NCBI GenBank assembly: GCA_947466425.1
Contig: CANIBZ010000027.1
Location: 1 to 33,651 of the forward strand
From: Flavobacteriales bacterium
GTDB lineage: Bacteria > Bacteroidota > Bacteroidia > Flavobacteriales_D > Sanyastnellaceae
Direction of reading: 5' to 3'
DNA: 33,651 bases
Shown here: positions 1 through 7,642 of the stretch, piece by piece
How the letters are laid out: each line of letters begins with the position of its first letter
Position numbering within the stretch: the first letter of the stretch is position 1
The notes under the pieces: generated by a model
The model's input: the letters and a program-made list of their open reading frames with translations, nothing else
What the model was told of the DNA's origin: nothing
Database searches by the model: none
Position numbers and translations under genes: made by a program

Positions 1-50
1 CAATACATTAAATACTACAACCATGAAAGAATAAAACTAAATTTAAACGG

Positions 51-79
51 AATGAGCCCGATACAATACCGGGCTCATT
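51..79 (-). terminator. Probable terminator of the thrS-infC-rpmI-rplT operon
   Basis: A perfect 10-bp inverted repeat (AATGAGCCCG at 51-60, CGGGCTCATT at 70-79) with a 9-nt loop lies about 85 nt downstream of the rplT stop. Read on the minus strand it is followed by a T-rich but interrupted tract, so it is probably a terminator but not an ideal one. The rest of 1-162 shows no gene; a weaker CTTCGT/ACGAAG pair at 101-133 has no clear role. Confidence 0.6.
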
Positions 80-162
80 ACAATAGAAATTAATAACTAA
101 CTTCGTCTAAACTATTGGGTGCAGTCCACGAAGAGGGCCTATCCTATTTCTATTGCTAGAAA

Positions 163-510
163 TTATTTTTTTACACGTTCTGCTACTGCTTTGAACGCTT
201 CTGGGTGATTCATTGCCAAGTCTGCAAGAACCTTACGGTTCAATTCAACTCCATGTGCGTGAATTTGACCCATGAATGCGCTGTATGACATTCCGTGCTG
301 ACGAGCACCGGCGTTGATACGAGCAATCCACAAAGAACGGAAATCGCGCTTGCGAAGTTTACGTCCGATGTAAGCATAACATAATGCTTTTTCTACTGAG
401 TTTTTGGCTACTGTCCAAACGTTTTTACGTGAACCGAAATAACCTTTTGCCATTTTAAGAACTTTTCTTCTTCTGGCTCTACTGGCGACTGCGTTTTTAC
501 TGCGTGGCAT
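163..510 (-). CDS. rplT: Large ribosomal subunit protein bL20
   Basis: bL20 binds 23S rRNA early in 50S assembly and in several bacteria also represses its own operon by binding a leader RNA that mimics its rRNA site. The 115-residue product is the usual length and is recognisable from the very basic N-terminus ([19 protein letters not shown]), the [10 protein letters not shown] segment and the C-terminal [11 protein letters not shown] segment. It starts at an ATG preceded by an A-rich stretch without a Shine-Dalgarno sequence, as is usual in Bacteroidota. It is the last gene of thrS-infC-rpmI-rplT, a very conserved order. The 88-nt spacer to rpmI holds a hairpin that may be regulatory. Identification is firm. 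Confidence 0.98.
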   Translation of the reverse strand: MPRSKNAVASRARRRKVLKMAKGYFGSRKNVWTVAKNSVEKALCYAYIGRKLRKRDFRSLWIARINAGARQHGMSYSAFMGQIHAHGVELNRKVLADLAMNHPEAFKAVAERVKK

Positions 511-529
511 AACTTTTTGTTTTTAGGCT

Positions 530-556
530 AAGGTGTTCTTTCGAACTTAAGACCTT
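530..556 (-). promoter_or_regulatory. Bulged hairpin with GAAA tetraloop in the rpmI-rplT spacer
   Basis: On the transcribed (minus) strand the RNA would fold as AAGGU, a 5-nt one-sided bulge CUUAA, GUUC, a GAAA tetraloop, GAAC, ACCUU. It ends 19 nt before the rplT ATG. A GNRA-capped stem with an asymmetric bulge next to rplT suggests an L20-responsive element or an mRNA processing/stability element, but that is inference. The structure itself is plain in the sequence. Confidence 0.45.
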
Positions 557-598
557 TTACCGGGTTAAACTTTACCTTGCTTCTTTAATGAATGAACA

Positions 599-796
599 TT
601 AGGCTACAAGCAACTGCGCCTTAATCGATTTCTCGTCAGATGGGTTTACATAACCAGTCTTTGTCAAGTTGCGCTTTTGCTTAGTGCCCTTCTTGGTCAA
701 GATGTGACTTTTGTACGCATGCTTACGCTTAATCTTACCGGATCCAGTTACCTGGAAACGCTTCTTAGCGCCGGATTTTGTTTTCGCCTTTGGCAT
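599..796 (-). CDS. rpmI: Large ribosomal subunit protein bL35
   Basis: bL35 is a small basic 50S protein. The 65-residue product begins [21 protein letters not shown] and contains [14 protein letters not shown], both typical of the family, and has the normal length. It sits between infC (17 nt upstream) and rplT (88 nt downstream), the canonical order, and is surely cotranscribed with them. The ATG is preceded by AAATAAA and no Shine-Dalgarno sequence. Nothing unusual in the protein. Confidence 0.98.
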   Translation of the reverse strand: MPKAKTKSGAKKRFQVTGSGKIKRKHAYKSHILTKKGTKQKRNLTKTGYVNPSDEKSIKAQLLVA

Positions 797-814
797 TTTA
801 TTTAGGTGTTAGAA

Positions 815-1354
815 TTATTTCTTTTTTGGATTTATCACAACAAACATTTTCTTCCCTTCTAATTTCGGCAACAACTCTGGAGTTCCTAACTCTGCAAGTT
901 CTTGAACGAATTTCAACAACAATATTTCTCCTCTCTCTTTAAAAACAATGGAACGCCCTTTAAAGAAAACGTAAGCTCTTACCTTACTTCCCTCTTTCAA
1001 GAACTCTTGCGCGTGCTTCAACTTAAATTGAAAATCGTGATCATCCGTGTTAGGACCGAAACGAATTTCTTTTACAGTTACGTTCACCTGCTTCGCCTTC
1101 ATCTCCTTCTGCTTCTTTTTCTGATCATACAGAAACTTGCGGTAGTCAATGATTCTACAAACCGGTGGAACGGCATTCGGCGAAATCTCTACGAGATCTG
1201 CCTCTAAATCTTGAGCCAGTTTTAATGCCTTTTCTCTAGAATACACTCCAACTTCTACATTCTCACCTACCAAGCGTACCTCGGCTGCTGTAATGCGATC
1301 GTTAATTTTGTGTTCTGGTTCAAAGATGCGTCTGCCTCTCATCTCGCGCTTTAT
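815..1354 (-). CDS. infC: Translation initiation factor IF-3, probable non-AUG start
   Basis: IF-3 binds the 30S subunit, prevents premature joining of 50S and proofreads the start codon. The N-terminal domain ([36 protein letters not shown]) and C-terminal domain ([37 protein letters not shown]) are both complete. The first in-frame ATG (1342-1340) would give 175 residues. However a full AAGGAGG (1368-1362) lies 19 nt from that ATG, 7 nt from an in-frame ATA (1354-1352) and 4 nt from an in-frame ATC (1357-1355). I therefore place the start at ATA, giving a product beginning M-KREMRGRR, with ATC as the alternative. Rare starts are established for infC elsewhere (AUU in E. coli), where they make IF-3 autoregulatory. 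Five bases separate the thrS stop from the Shine-Dalgarno sequence, so translational coupling is also possible. Confidence 0.95.
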   Translation of the reverse strand: MKREMRGRRIFEPEHKINDRITAAEVRLVGENVEVGVYSREKALKLAQDLEADLVEISPNAVPPVCRIIDYRKFLYDQKKKQKEMKAKQVNVTVKEIRFGPNTDDHDFQFKLKHAQEFLKEGSKVRAYVFFKGRSIVFKERGEILLLKFVQELAELGTPELLPKLEGKKMFVVINPKKK

Positions 1355-1361
1355 GATATTT

Positions 1362-1368
1362 CCTCCTT
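1362..1368 (-). promoter_or_regulatory. Extended Shine-Dalgarno sequence for infC
   Basis: The minus strand reads AAGGAGG here, complementary to the 16S 3' end. I found no comparable Shine-Dalgarno sequence before any other gene in the window; only the small gene at 17872 has a weak GGAG. Its spacing fits the ATA (7 nt) or ATC (4 nt) rather than the ATG (19 nt), so it decides the start of infC. Confidence 0.75.
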
Positions 1369-1373
1369 GTTTA

Positions 1374-3314
1374 TTAAATTTCTTTCAACATGTTAGCCAC
1401 TTCATCATTCACCATTGTAGCGAAATCTTCAACACTAAATACACCCAAATCTCCTTCGCCTTTTTTGCGTGCAGATACTGAGTTTGCTAGCATTTCAGTC
1501 TCACCAACCACCAACATGTAGGTCACTTTTGCAAGCTCCGCTTCACGTATTTTCTTTCCCACTTTCTCGTTAGTATCGTCAACGAGGGCGCGAATATCGG
1601 AAATTTCTAGCGTATTTGCTACTTTTTTTGCGTATTCGTTGTATTTCTCGCTTACGGGTAAAATTCTTACTTGCTCTGGCGACAACCACAACGGGAATTG
1701 ACCCGCACAGTGCTCAATTAAAATGGCCACAAAACGCTCCATACTTCCAAATGGGGCGCGGTGAATCATGACAGGTCTGTGCTTCTGATTGTCTGACCCC
1801 GTATATTCCAATTGGAAGCGCTCCGGAAGATTGTAATCCAATTGCACAGTGCCCAATTGCCACTTTCTTCCAATGGCATCGCGAACCATAAAGTCAAGCT
1901 TCGGTCCGTAGAAGGCCGCTTCACCATATTCAACTACTGTACGAAGTCCTTTCTCATTGGCTACTTCCTGAATAGCCAACTCTGCTTTCTCCCAATTCTC
2001 ATCCGTACCAATGTATTTCTCACGGTTAATTGGATCGCGAAGTGAAACCTGCGCCAAGAAATCATGGAAATTCAAAGTCTTGAAAATATAAAGAACCAAG
2101 TCAATTACTTTTCCAATTTCCTCTTTCACTTGATCTGGCGTGCAGAAGATATGTGCATCGTCTTGGGTAAATCCGCGAACACGCGTTAATCCGTGAAGCT
2201 CCCCTGTTTGCTCGTAACGATATACCGTTCCGAATTCAGAAAAGCGAAGCGGCAAGTCTTTGTAACTGCGTGGCTCAGCGTTATAAATTTCGCAGTGATG
2301 CGGACAGTTCATGGGCTTCAACATATACATCTCTCCTTCTTGCGGAGTGTGTATCGGTTGAAAACTATCTGCGCCGTATTTCGCCCAGTGCCCGCTGGTT
2401 TCATACAATTCTTTCGAACCAATGTGCGGAGTAATTACGGGTTGATACCCTGCCTTCTTTTGAGCAACCGTTAAGAAATTCTGAAGACGTGTGCGCAAGT
2501 CGGTTCCTTTCGGCAACCACAGAGGCAAACCACTTCCCACTCGTTGAGAAAAATGGAACAATCCCATTTCCTTTCCAAGCTTTCTGTGGTCGCGTTTTTT
2601 CGCTTCTTCCACCTGAACCAAATATTCTTCTAGCTCTGCAGCTTTCGGAAATGTAATGGCATAAACACGCGTTAACATTTTATTTTTCTCGTCGCCTCTC
2701 CAATAAGCACCGGCAACATTCATAAGCTTCGCAGCTTTAATGAATCCGGTGTTTGGAATGTGCGGACCACGACATAAGTCGGTGAAATTTCCTTGTGTGT
2801 AGAAGGTTATTTCTCCGTCCTGAAGCCCTTCAATCAATTCCAATTTATACTGATCCCCCTTCTCTGTGAAGTAAGAAATCGCATCGGCTTTTGACACCTC
2901 TTTGCGAACGAATTCGTTCTTCTGACGCGCCAATTCCAACATTAATTTTTCCACCTTCGAAAAATCTTCTTGGGTGAACGGCTTTCCTTCGAAATCTACA
3001 TCGTAATAAAATCCATTTTCAATGGGCGGACCAATGGCCAACTTCACACCTGGATAAAGCACTTCGAGCGCTTCAGCCATGAGGTGAGCAGAGCTGTGCC
3101 ACATCGTGGACTTTCCATTTTCATCGTTCCACGTGAGCAACTTTACCGTAGCATTATCTGGAAGCGGACGCGAGGCGTCTACAACTACTCCATTGACTTC
3201 TGCGGCAAGCACGTTACGTGCAAGACCTTCGCTAATTTGAGCAGCCAATTGCATTGCAGAAGTACCTTCTTCTACAGAGCGAACGCTACCATCGGGTAAA
3301 GAGATGTTTAACAT
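1374..3314 (-). CDS. thrS: Threonine--tRNA ligase
   Basis: It charges tRNA-Thr and removes mis-attached serine. The 646-residue product has the full bacterial architecture: TGS domain (about 1-60), the editing domain with H73xxxH77 and C181xxxH185, the class II catalytic core with zinc ligands C337, H388 and a histidine near 518, and the C-terminal anticodon-binding domain ([16 protein letters not shown] onward). It is the first gene of thrS-infC-rpmI-rplT. The promoter-like TATCTTTG at 3338-3331 leaves a leader of about 16 nt, too short for a T-box or E. coli-type thrS operator. Identification is firm. Confidence 0.98.
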   Translation of the reverse strand: MLNISLPDGSVRSVEEGTSAMQLAAQISEGLARNVLAAEVNGVVVDASRPLPDNATVKLLTWNDENGKSTMWHSSAHLMAEALEVLYPGVKLAIGPPIENGFYYDVDFEGKPFTQEDFSKVEKLMLELARQKNEFVRKEVSKADAISYFTEKGDQYKLELIEGLQDGEITFYTQGNFTDLCRGPHIPNTGFIKAAKLMNVAGAYWRGDEKNKMLTRVYAITFPKAAELEEYLVQVEEAKKRDHRKLGKEMGLFHFSQRVGSGLPLWLPKGTDLRTRLQNFLTVAQKKAGYQPVITPHIGSKELYETSGHWAKYGADSFQPIHTPQEGEMYMLKPMNCPHHCEIYNAEPRSYKDLPLRFSEFGTVYRYEQTGELHGLTRVRGFTQDDAHIFCTPDQVKEEIGKVIDLVLYIFKTLNFHDFLAQVSLRDPINREKYIGTDENWEKAELAIQEVANEKGLRTVVEYGEAAFYGPKLDFMVRDAIGRKWQLGTVQLDYNLPERFQLEYTGSDNQKHRPVMIHRAPFGSMERFVAILIEHCAGQFPLWLSPEQVRILPVSEKYNEYAKKVANTLEISDIRALVDDTNEKVGKKIREAELAKVTYMLVVGETEMLANSVSARKKGEGDLGVFSVEDFATMVNDEVANMLKEI

Positions 3315-3330
3315 AGTGAAAAATGAGGTG

Positions 3331-3338
3331 CAAAGATA
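3331..3338 (-). promoter_or_regulatory. Bacteroidota-type -7 box for the thrS operon
   Basis: TATCTTTG matches the Bacteroidota sigma -7 consensus TAnnTTTG exactly, 16 nt before the thrS ATG. No clear TTG -33 element lies at the usual 17-20 nt. The following bases (TTTGCACCTCATTT, counting from inside the box) recur exactly before yidC. Confidence 0.55.
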
Positions 3339-3355
3339 GCAACAACGGGGCTATT

Positions 3356-3763
3356 CTATTTTAAGAACTTTGCAATATTCGGTTTGAAATAATTACTGCT
3401 CTTCATCACCTTTCCGTCTTCACGATAGATGGGCTGACCATCATCGTCAAGCTTACTCATGTTGCTACGTTGAATCTCTGCGAAGATCTCACCCATTTGC
3501 TCTTGTAAACCGTGTGCATTCATTGTCCCGCAGAGGATATAAAGCATATCTCCTAAAGCATCTGCTATTTCAACGATATCGCCGTTCTGGGCGGCTTCCA
3601 GATACTCTTCGTTCTCTTCCTTCATTAAATTGAAACGCAGCGTGTATTCACGCTCTTCCAATTCTCCGGTTAGTGTTTTTCGAACAGGAATTCGAAAGGC
3701 GTTATGGAATTCTTCCACGCAACCAATGAGGTGCGAAAGCGACGGATTTTTTTCATTATTCAT
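3356..3763 (-). CDS. MazG-like nucleoside triphosphate pyrophosphohydrolase
   Basis: This is an all-alpha NTP pyrophosphohydrolase (MazG/DR2231-like fold) expected to hydrolyse a (d)NTP to NMP and pyrophosphate, possibly as house-cleaning. The metal-binding signature is visible as KEENEEYLEA followed by EIADALGDMLYIL, the EExxE...ExxD pattern. I chose the ATG at 3763, giving 135 residues; the longer frame to 3814 would need a GTG and adds a basic stretch unlike the family. It lies downstream of rplS but beyond a strong terminator, so it probably has its own promoter (CAACTTTG at 3829-3822, one mismatch to TAnnTTTG). Its physiological substrate cannot be read from the sequence. Confidence 0.8.
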   Translation of the reverse strand: MNNEKNPSLSHLIGCVEEFHNAFRIPVRKTLTGELEEREYTLRFNLMKEENEEYLEAAQNGDIVEIADALGDMLYILCGTMNAHGLQEQMGEIFAEIQRSNMSKLDDDGQPIYREDGKVMKSSNYFKPNIAKFLK

Positions 3764-3852
3764 GCTTCGAAAATAATTCAAGTGCCTCGAAAGATTATTT
3801 TTTCTTATCCACACAATTTAACAAAGTTGGAATTCGTTAAGGCAGTAAGGTT

Positions 3853-3915
3853 CACCCAATCGGGTGTAGGTTTTGGTTAAGGAATCGAAAACGCTCTTCA
3901 ACGGAAGGGCGTTTT
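3853..3915 (-). promoter_or_regulatory. Two tandem hairpins upstream of the pyrophosphohydrolase gene
   Basis: CACCC (3853-3857) pairs with GGGTG (3862-3866) around a 4-nt loop. AAAACGC plus TCTTC (3888-3899) pairs with GAAGG plus GCGTTTT (3904-3915) around a 4-nt loop, a 12-bp stem with one G-U. The larger stem has T-runs on both strands and could terminate in either direction. With the rplS terminator just beyond, three hairpins stand in 100 nt between two same-strand genes. Whether they are backup terminators or an RNA element is not clear. Confidence 0.45.
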
Positions 3916-3929
3916 TGATTTTCAAGAAA

Positions 3930-3953
3930 TAAAAAAGGGTTCCGAAGAACCCT
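3930..3953 (-). terminator. Intrinsic terminator of rplS
   Basis: On the minus strand AGGGTTC, a TTCG tetraloop and GAACCCT are followed by six T residues and TATTT. This is a textbook UUCG-capped intrinsic terminator, about 24 nt after the rplS stop. Confidence 0.9.
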
Positions 3954-3977
3954 AATCTATACTCTATCAAAGTATTT

Positions 3978-4343
3978 TTATTTCGCCACTGGGCCGAAGT
4001 ATTTTCTTTCTTGGATACGGCTTGCTTTACCGGTAAGGCTGCGCAAGTAGAAGATACGTGCGCGACGCACTTTACCACGCTTGTTCACTTCAATTTTATC
4101 AATGAAGGGTGAAGCAATTGGGAAGATACGTTCAACACCTACGCTGTTCGACATTTTGCGAACGGTAAAGGTTTCTGTTGAACCTGTTCCTCTTCTTTGG
4201 ATTACTACTCCAGAGAATGTTTGAAGACGCTCTTTCACTCCTTCAATAATTTTATACGTTACAGAAATGGTATCACCTGCAGAGAATTTTGGATATTCTG
4301 CGATTGGGTTAATTCTGCTTTCAAGTTCCTTTATGCGGTTCAT
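3978..4343 (-). CDS. rplS: Large ribosomal subunit protein bL19
   Basis: bL19 sits at the 30S-50S interface. The 121-residue protein shows the family segments [49 protein letters not shown] and [10 protein letters not shown]. It is alone in its transcription unit, with a strong promoter, a short structured leader and a UUCG terminator. This fits independent control of a ribosomal protein; in many other bacteria rplS follows rpsP-rimM-trmD. The ATG at 4343 has no Shine-Dalgarno sequence. Identification is firm. Confidence 0.97.
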   Translation of the reverse strand: MNRIKELESRINPIAEYPKFSAGDTISVTYKIIEGVKERLQTFSGVVIQRRGTGSTETFTVRKMSNSVGVERIFPIASPFIDKIEVNKRGKVRRARIFYLRSLTGKASRIQERKYFGPVAK

Positions 4344-4360
4344 AGTCGTCTGATTTTCGT

Positions 4361-4374
4361 CCCTAAAAATAGGG
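4361..4374 (-). promoter_or_regulatory. 5'-end stem-loop in the rplS leader
   Basis: The transcribed strand reads CCCTATTTTTAGGG, a 5-bp stem with a 4-nt T loop, within a few nt of the predicted transcription start and 17 nt before the rplS ATG. It could protect the 5' end or act as an L19-responsive leader; L19 leader motifs have been proposed in other bacteria. A similar hairpin precedes ilvE. Confidence 0.45.
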
Positions 4375-4377
4375 CTG

Positions 4378-4407
4378 CAAATATACGCATTATTCTGAAA
4401 GGAACAA
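4378..4407 (-). promoter_or_regulatory. Promoter of rplS
   Basis: TTG (4407-4405) and TATATTTG (4385-4378), with exactly 19 nt between them, match the Bacteroidota -33/-7 consensus. A run of nine A residues on the same strand (4427-4419) lies about 12 nt upstream of the -33 element and resembles an UP element, as expected for a highly expressed ribosomal gene. Confidence 0.75.
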
Positions 4408-4451
4408 GAGAGAGTTCATTTTTTTTTGATTTCTCTCCCGATCGTTCCATT

Positions 4452-5330
4452 TTACTGCTGTTGTTTCGGCTTCTTGTCCTTGTGTTTCCAACGCTTGTGG
4501 GTCCACAACCACAAGTAAGGCTCTTTGTAAATATCCTCAGCTACTCGATCATTGGCCAACTGAATAAGTCCTCCTGTCTCGAATTCGAGCGGATTTTCTG
4601 TCAGCACTTCAAAGTACGATTCGTAATATCCTCTTCGAACTTTATTCAAATGACCAAATACAACTGGTAGGTTTAATTCCTTGGCATATTTCTCAGCTCC
4701 GAAATAGGCAGGGGTTTCAATTCCAAGAAAATTAATCCAAACACACTTCTTAGGATCGGCTGGCGATTGGTCCACAGCGAAGACCATTCCCATGAGCTCG
4801 CCCTGGTGCTCTTCCAAGTACTCTTTTGTTGCGCGGGTGGAAACCAACTGCATTCCATATTTCTTGCGCGATTCGCGCATCTTCCGGTCGAAATACGGAT
4901 TACTCAAGCGCTTGTAGATGGCTACAAGCGGCATGTGACTTTGCATGGGTGCAGCCAGTGCCCACATTTCCCAATTTGCGTAATGTCCGCCGCATAGAAT
5001 GATACTCTGACCTTTCTCTGCATAATTCTGCAGTACCTCTGGATTGTGAACCACAAAACGCCTCCTCAATTGACTTTCTGTCACCGAAAAATTCTTAATG
5101 ACTTCCAGAATGAGGTCGCAGAAATGCCTGTAAAAATCCCAGGCAATCTGCTCTCTTTCTTTTTTTGTTTTGGTTGGAAAAACCAATTCCAAGTTGTACA
5201 TCACCACCTTCTTCCGATATCCGAAACACACGTACAAAATTAAGAATGTGAAATCAGATAGTCGATAAAGAATGAAATAAGGCAGCAAACTCAATGGCTT
5301 CAGGAAAAGCCAAAACAACAATCGACTCAT
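4452..5330 (-). CDS. LpxL/HtrB-like lysophospholipid (lipid A) acyltransferase
   Basis: Probable inner-membrane acyltransferase that adds a secondary acyl chain to lipid A or to a related envelope lipid. The 292-residue protein has a hydrophobic N-terminal segment (about 5-35) and the HX4E catalytic motif at H116-YANW-E121, then the family's C-terminal WLWTHKRWKH segment. The C-terminal tail is lysine- and glutamine-rich. It starts 4 nt after the stop of the MuiA-like gene, so the two are cotranscribed, which suggests a shared envelope role. The family is clear; the acceptor and acyl chain cannot be decided from sequence. Confidence 0.85.
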   Translation of the reverse strand: MSRLLFWLFLKPLSLLPYFILYRLSDFTFLILYVCFGYRKKVVMYNLELVFPTKTKKEREQIAWDFYRHFCDLILEVIKNFSVTESQLRRRFVVHNPEVLQNYAEKGQSIILCGGHYANWEMWALAAPMQSHMPLVAIYKRLSNPYFDRKMRESRKKYGMQLVSTRATKEYLEEHQGELMGMVFAVDQSPADPKKCVWINFLGIETPAYFGAEKYAKELNLPVVFGHLNKVRRGYYESYFEVLTENPLEFETGGLIQLANDRVAEDIYKEPYLWLWTHKRWKHKDKKPKQQQ

Positions 5331-5334
5331 TCTT

Positions 5335-6960
5335 TTACAAGTTCTGAATCAGATTCTTCTTCGGATATTTCACCGTGAATCGCAACTGACGCTTCTCTGT
5401 CTTCTCGGGTTCAACGGTCATTTTCCATGTTACTTTGCCAGTAGCTGCATCTTGCGTGGCTCCAGAAAGTTCTTCCACTGCCACTTCCAAATCTGCATTC
5501 TGTGTAAGTGGAACTTGGTCGTAGACTTCAATATTGATCGCCTTCTTCTTCGTGTTCACGATGGTAATTTCATAAGCTTTCGAAGTAGATTTTTTCACTC
5601 CGAAAACACTGGTCTTGCAGAAATCTTTTACTTGATCGCGCTTCACGGTAATGGCGTTATCGCGTCCCAATGACAATTGAAGGGTATCGTTCGCCAAAGC
5701 TGGATCTATGTATCCATTTCCAACAAATGTTCCTTTGAAGTAAATGTTGCTTTCTCCGCTTAACAAGCTGTACTGCATCCAGTCAATGATATCTGCTTGC
5801 AAGTATGCTGCTGCTTCCAACTTCGGAATAGCTACGTATTTGTATGAAGCTTTCAATCGTTGTTTTTGCATCACCACTTCAACCGGTTGATTGTCGCTAG
5901 CGATGTCGTATTTAATGGAAATTTTAAATTCAGTGCTAACTGAATTGGAAGTAACTGTAGTGAATGAAGCAGACGTTTGCATGCTGTTCAACATATAAGA
6001 AGCCTTGTCCATTTCCGCTACATATCCTGAAGCCACAGCTGAAGGCTTTCGATTGTATTCATCATCCGCCCAGGCCTCACTTTTCGCTTTACCTCGGTAT
6101 GCCTGAGGGTTGTATATATTCACGTACCACGGATTCAAAGCCGGAACTTGTGCGCCCACATTCGGATTACCAGTTGAGATAGTCAGGTTCACACGCTTCC
6201 AATCTGCACCTGTTCCTTGCCACACTTTCGCACGGTACGTGAATTCGATGTCCGATTCAATGTCTTCTGCGCGCAAGTCATAGTAGGGGGTCCATCCTGC
6301 GTTGGTTGCCAAATATGAAATAACAACATCGGCTTTTTTATCTTCCTCTGAAGTTACTACGAATTCAATTTCCCCTGGATTCGTGACGTTCTGAGATTGC
6401 AGTTGTGAAAGTTGCGTTTGCAAATGCTGAAGTTTTTCGTTGTTGTCGCGATCGGTTTGATTCAAGTCTAAAATCTTGTATTCAATTTCCTTCATGCGGC
6501 TTCTGTAGAAGTCTGCCATCTCTAAAAGGTCTTCACGAATAAGCAAAGCGTTGTCTCCCTTAATTGAGCGATTGGCTTGCAAGAATGCTTTCTCTTCCTG
6601 ATAAACGGCGCGCAAACTGGCGCGTTCAGCAGTCTGAAAACCCAATAATTTAATGCTATCTTGAATGGCACGTACACGGGTGTTTGAGACCTTTGACGTG
6701 TAATTCAATTGGTGCTTAACACTCAAGATGGTGTAATCCTTACTTCCCAAAATCTGAATGGAATTCACATCCATGCCAGCAGTTAGTCCGGAAAGAACCA
6801 ACGTGTTCTCCCCTTTTTTCAAGGTTACATCGCCCTTATGGGTAATCTGCGCTCCGCTTAAAAATAAGGTTACATCGGTGATTGGAGCTGTAACGCTCTT
6901 CGATTGAGAAAAAGAAACAAACGCACAAAGCGCGAATAAAAGGGTAAACCTTCTTTTCAT
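5335..6960 (-). CDS. MuiA-like DUF4140/DUF4139 protein, exported
   Basis: The 541-residue protein has a signal peptide (MKRRFTLLFALCAFVSFSQS), an N-terminal DUF4140-like part (VTAPITDVTLFLSGAQITHKG), a coiled-coil stretch around residues 95-190 and a C-terminal DUF4139 part with the typical VVISYLATNAGWTPYYDLRA and PEKTEKRQLRFTVKYP. Members are called mucoidy inhibitor A homologues after a Corynebacterium gene, but no biochemical function is established. Here it is periplasmic or surface-associated and is cotranscribed with an acyltransferase. The upstream region (6961-7027) has no perfect TAnnTTTG box. Confidence 0.85.
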   Translation of the reverse strand: MKRRFTLLFALCAFVSFSQSKSVTAPITDVTLFLSGAQITHKGDVTLKKGENTLVLSGLTAGMDVNSIQILGSKDYTILSVKHQLNYTSKVSNTRVRAIQDSIKLLGFQTAERASLRAVYQEEKAFLQANRSIKGDNALLIREDLLEMADFYRSRMKEIEYKILDLNQTDRDNNEKLQHLQTQLSQLQSQNVTNPGEIEFVVTSEEDKKADVVISYLATNAGWTPYYDLRAEDIESDIEFTYRAKVWQGTGADWKRVNLTISTGNPNVGAQVPALNPWYVNIYNPQAYRGKAKSEAWADDEYNRKPSAVASGYVAEMDKASYMLNSMQTSASFTTVTSNSVSTEFKISIKYDIASDNQPVEVVMQKQRLKASYKYVAIPKLEAAAYLQADIIDWMQYSLLSGESNIYFKGTFVGNGYIDPALANDTLQLSLGRDNAITVKRDQVKDFCKTSVFGVKKSTSKAYEITIVNTKKKAINIEVYDQVPLTQNADLEVAVEELSGATQDAATGKVTWKMTVEPEKTEKRQLRFTVKYPKKNLIQNL

Positions 6961-7013
6961 GGTTTAATAATTTTTGGTAAAAATAACTCTTTGTGAAACA
7001 GATTCAACCCTCA

Positions 7014-7029
7014 AATATTGCTCAATATT
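7014..7029 (-). terminator. Weak dyad at the end of the ABC ATPase gene
   Basis: AATATTG (7014-7020) and CAATATT (7023-7029) form a 7-bp A/T-rich inverted repeat overlapping the stop codon of the ATPase gene. There is no strong T tract, so a terminator role is only possible. Confidence 0.25.
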
Positions 7030-7642
7030 AGAATTGAATGATTCTTGTCGCGAACTGCTTGTTCAAATGCAATTCATGGGAACATACAATAACCAACTTT
7101 TTATCTTCTTCCGCCCACTTCAACAATTCAGCAAATAGATTCTCTCGGGAAGTGGCGTCAAGGTGCGCGGCAGGCTCATCGAGCAGAACTATTGGAGTGT
7201 CTTGCACCCAAACACGAGCAAGTTGAACACGCTGGTATTCGCCATCGCTTAACTCTGTGAGCAAATTATTTTGAAGTTCATTCAGGTTGAATTTCTGAAT
7301 GGCCTCTTCCACCCGACTCCTCTTTTTTCCAAATACATCCCCTACTGCAATCGCGGTAGTAACCTCCAAAGCCGCAGCGGTTGTTTTCCGAGAAGGGACG
7401 TAGGAAATAAAGGATGCGCGATCGGAATAAGACAGCTGACTCAGTGGTTTTCCTTCCACAAAAATTTCACCTTCAGACAGGGAAATTAATCCTGCCAGCG
7501 CATCTAGAAAAGTAGATTTTCCAGAACCGTTGTTTCCTTCAATAGCCACCAACTCTCCGAAAGAAAATGACATATTCAAGTTGGAAAGAACTGTTTTCTT
7601 TCCACGAACAACGCTGACTTCCTTCACCACTAGCTGATCCAT
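7028..7642 (-). CDS. FecE-type ABC transporter ATP-binding protein
   Basis: ATPase subunit of a type II importer for iron-siderophore, haem or cobalamin. The 204-residue protein has Walker A GNNGSGKST (about 36-44), signature LSDGEYQRVQLAR, Walker B IVLLDEP and the H-loop CSHE. The signature is LSDGE rather than LSGGQ, a tolerated variant. It is shorter than the usual 250 or so residues and ends just after the H-loop. The ATG overlaps the end of the permease gene by 13 nt, so the two are translationally coupled. No substrate-binding protein or TonB-dependent receptor lies next to it in this window, so the substrate is unknown. Confidence 0.88.
   Translation of the reverse strand: MDQLVVKEVSVVRGKKTVLSNLNMSFSFGELVAIEGNNGSGKSTFLDALAGLISLSEGEIFVEGKPLSQLSYSDRASFISYVPSRKTTAAALEVTTAIAVGDVFGKKRSRVEEAIQKFNLNELQNNLLTELSDGEYQRVQLARVWVQDTPIVLLDEPAAHLDATSRENLFAELLKWAEEDKKLVIVCSHELHLNKQFATRIIQF

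Noticed and set aside
101-133. Possible small RNA or tRNA downstream of rplT
   Set aside because: Only a 6-bp CTTCGT/ACGAAG pair is visible; no cloverleaf, promoter or T-run.
902-1207. Plus-strand open frame of 101 codons opposite infC
   Set aside because: It lies wholly antisense within infC, has a low-complexity Leu/Phe-rich product and no promoter or family feature; it is a shadow of the real gene.
3315-3338. T-box or threonine attenuator before thrS
   Set aside because: The leader predicted from the -7 box is about 16 nt, too short for any such element.
3818-4078. Minus-strand frame of 86 codons overlapping the end of rplS and its terminator
   Set aside because: It runs through the UUCG terminator and out of frame with rplS; no coding character.
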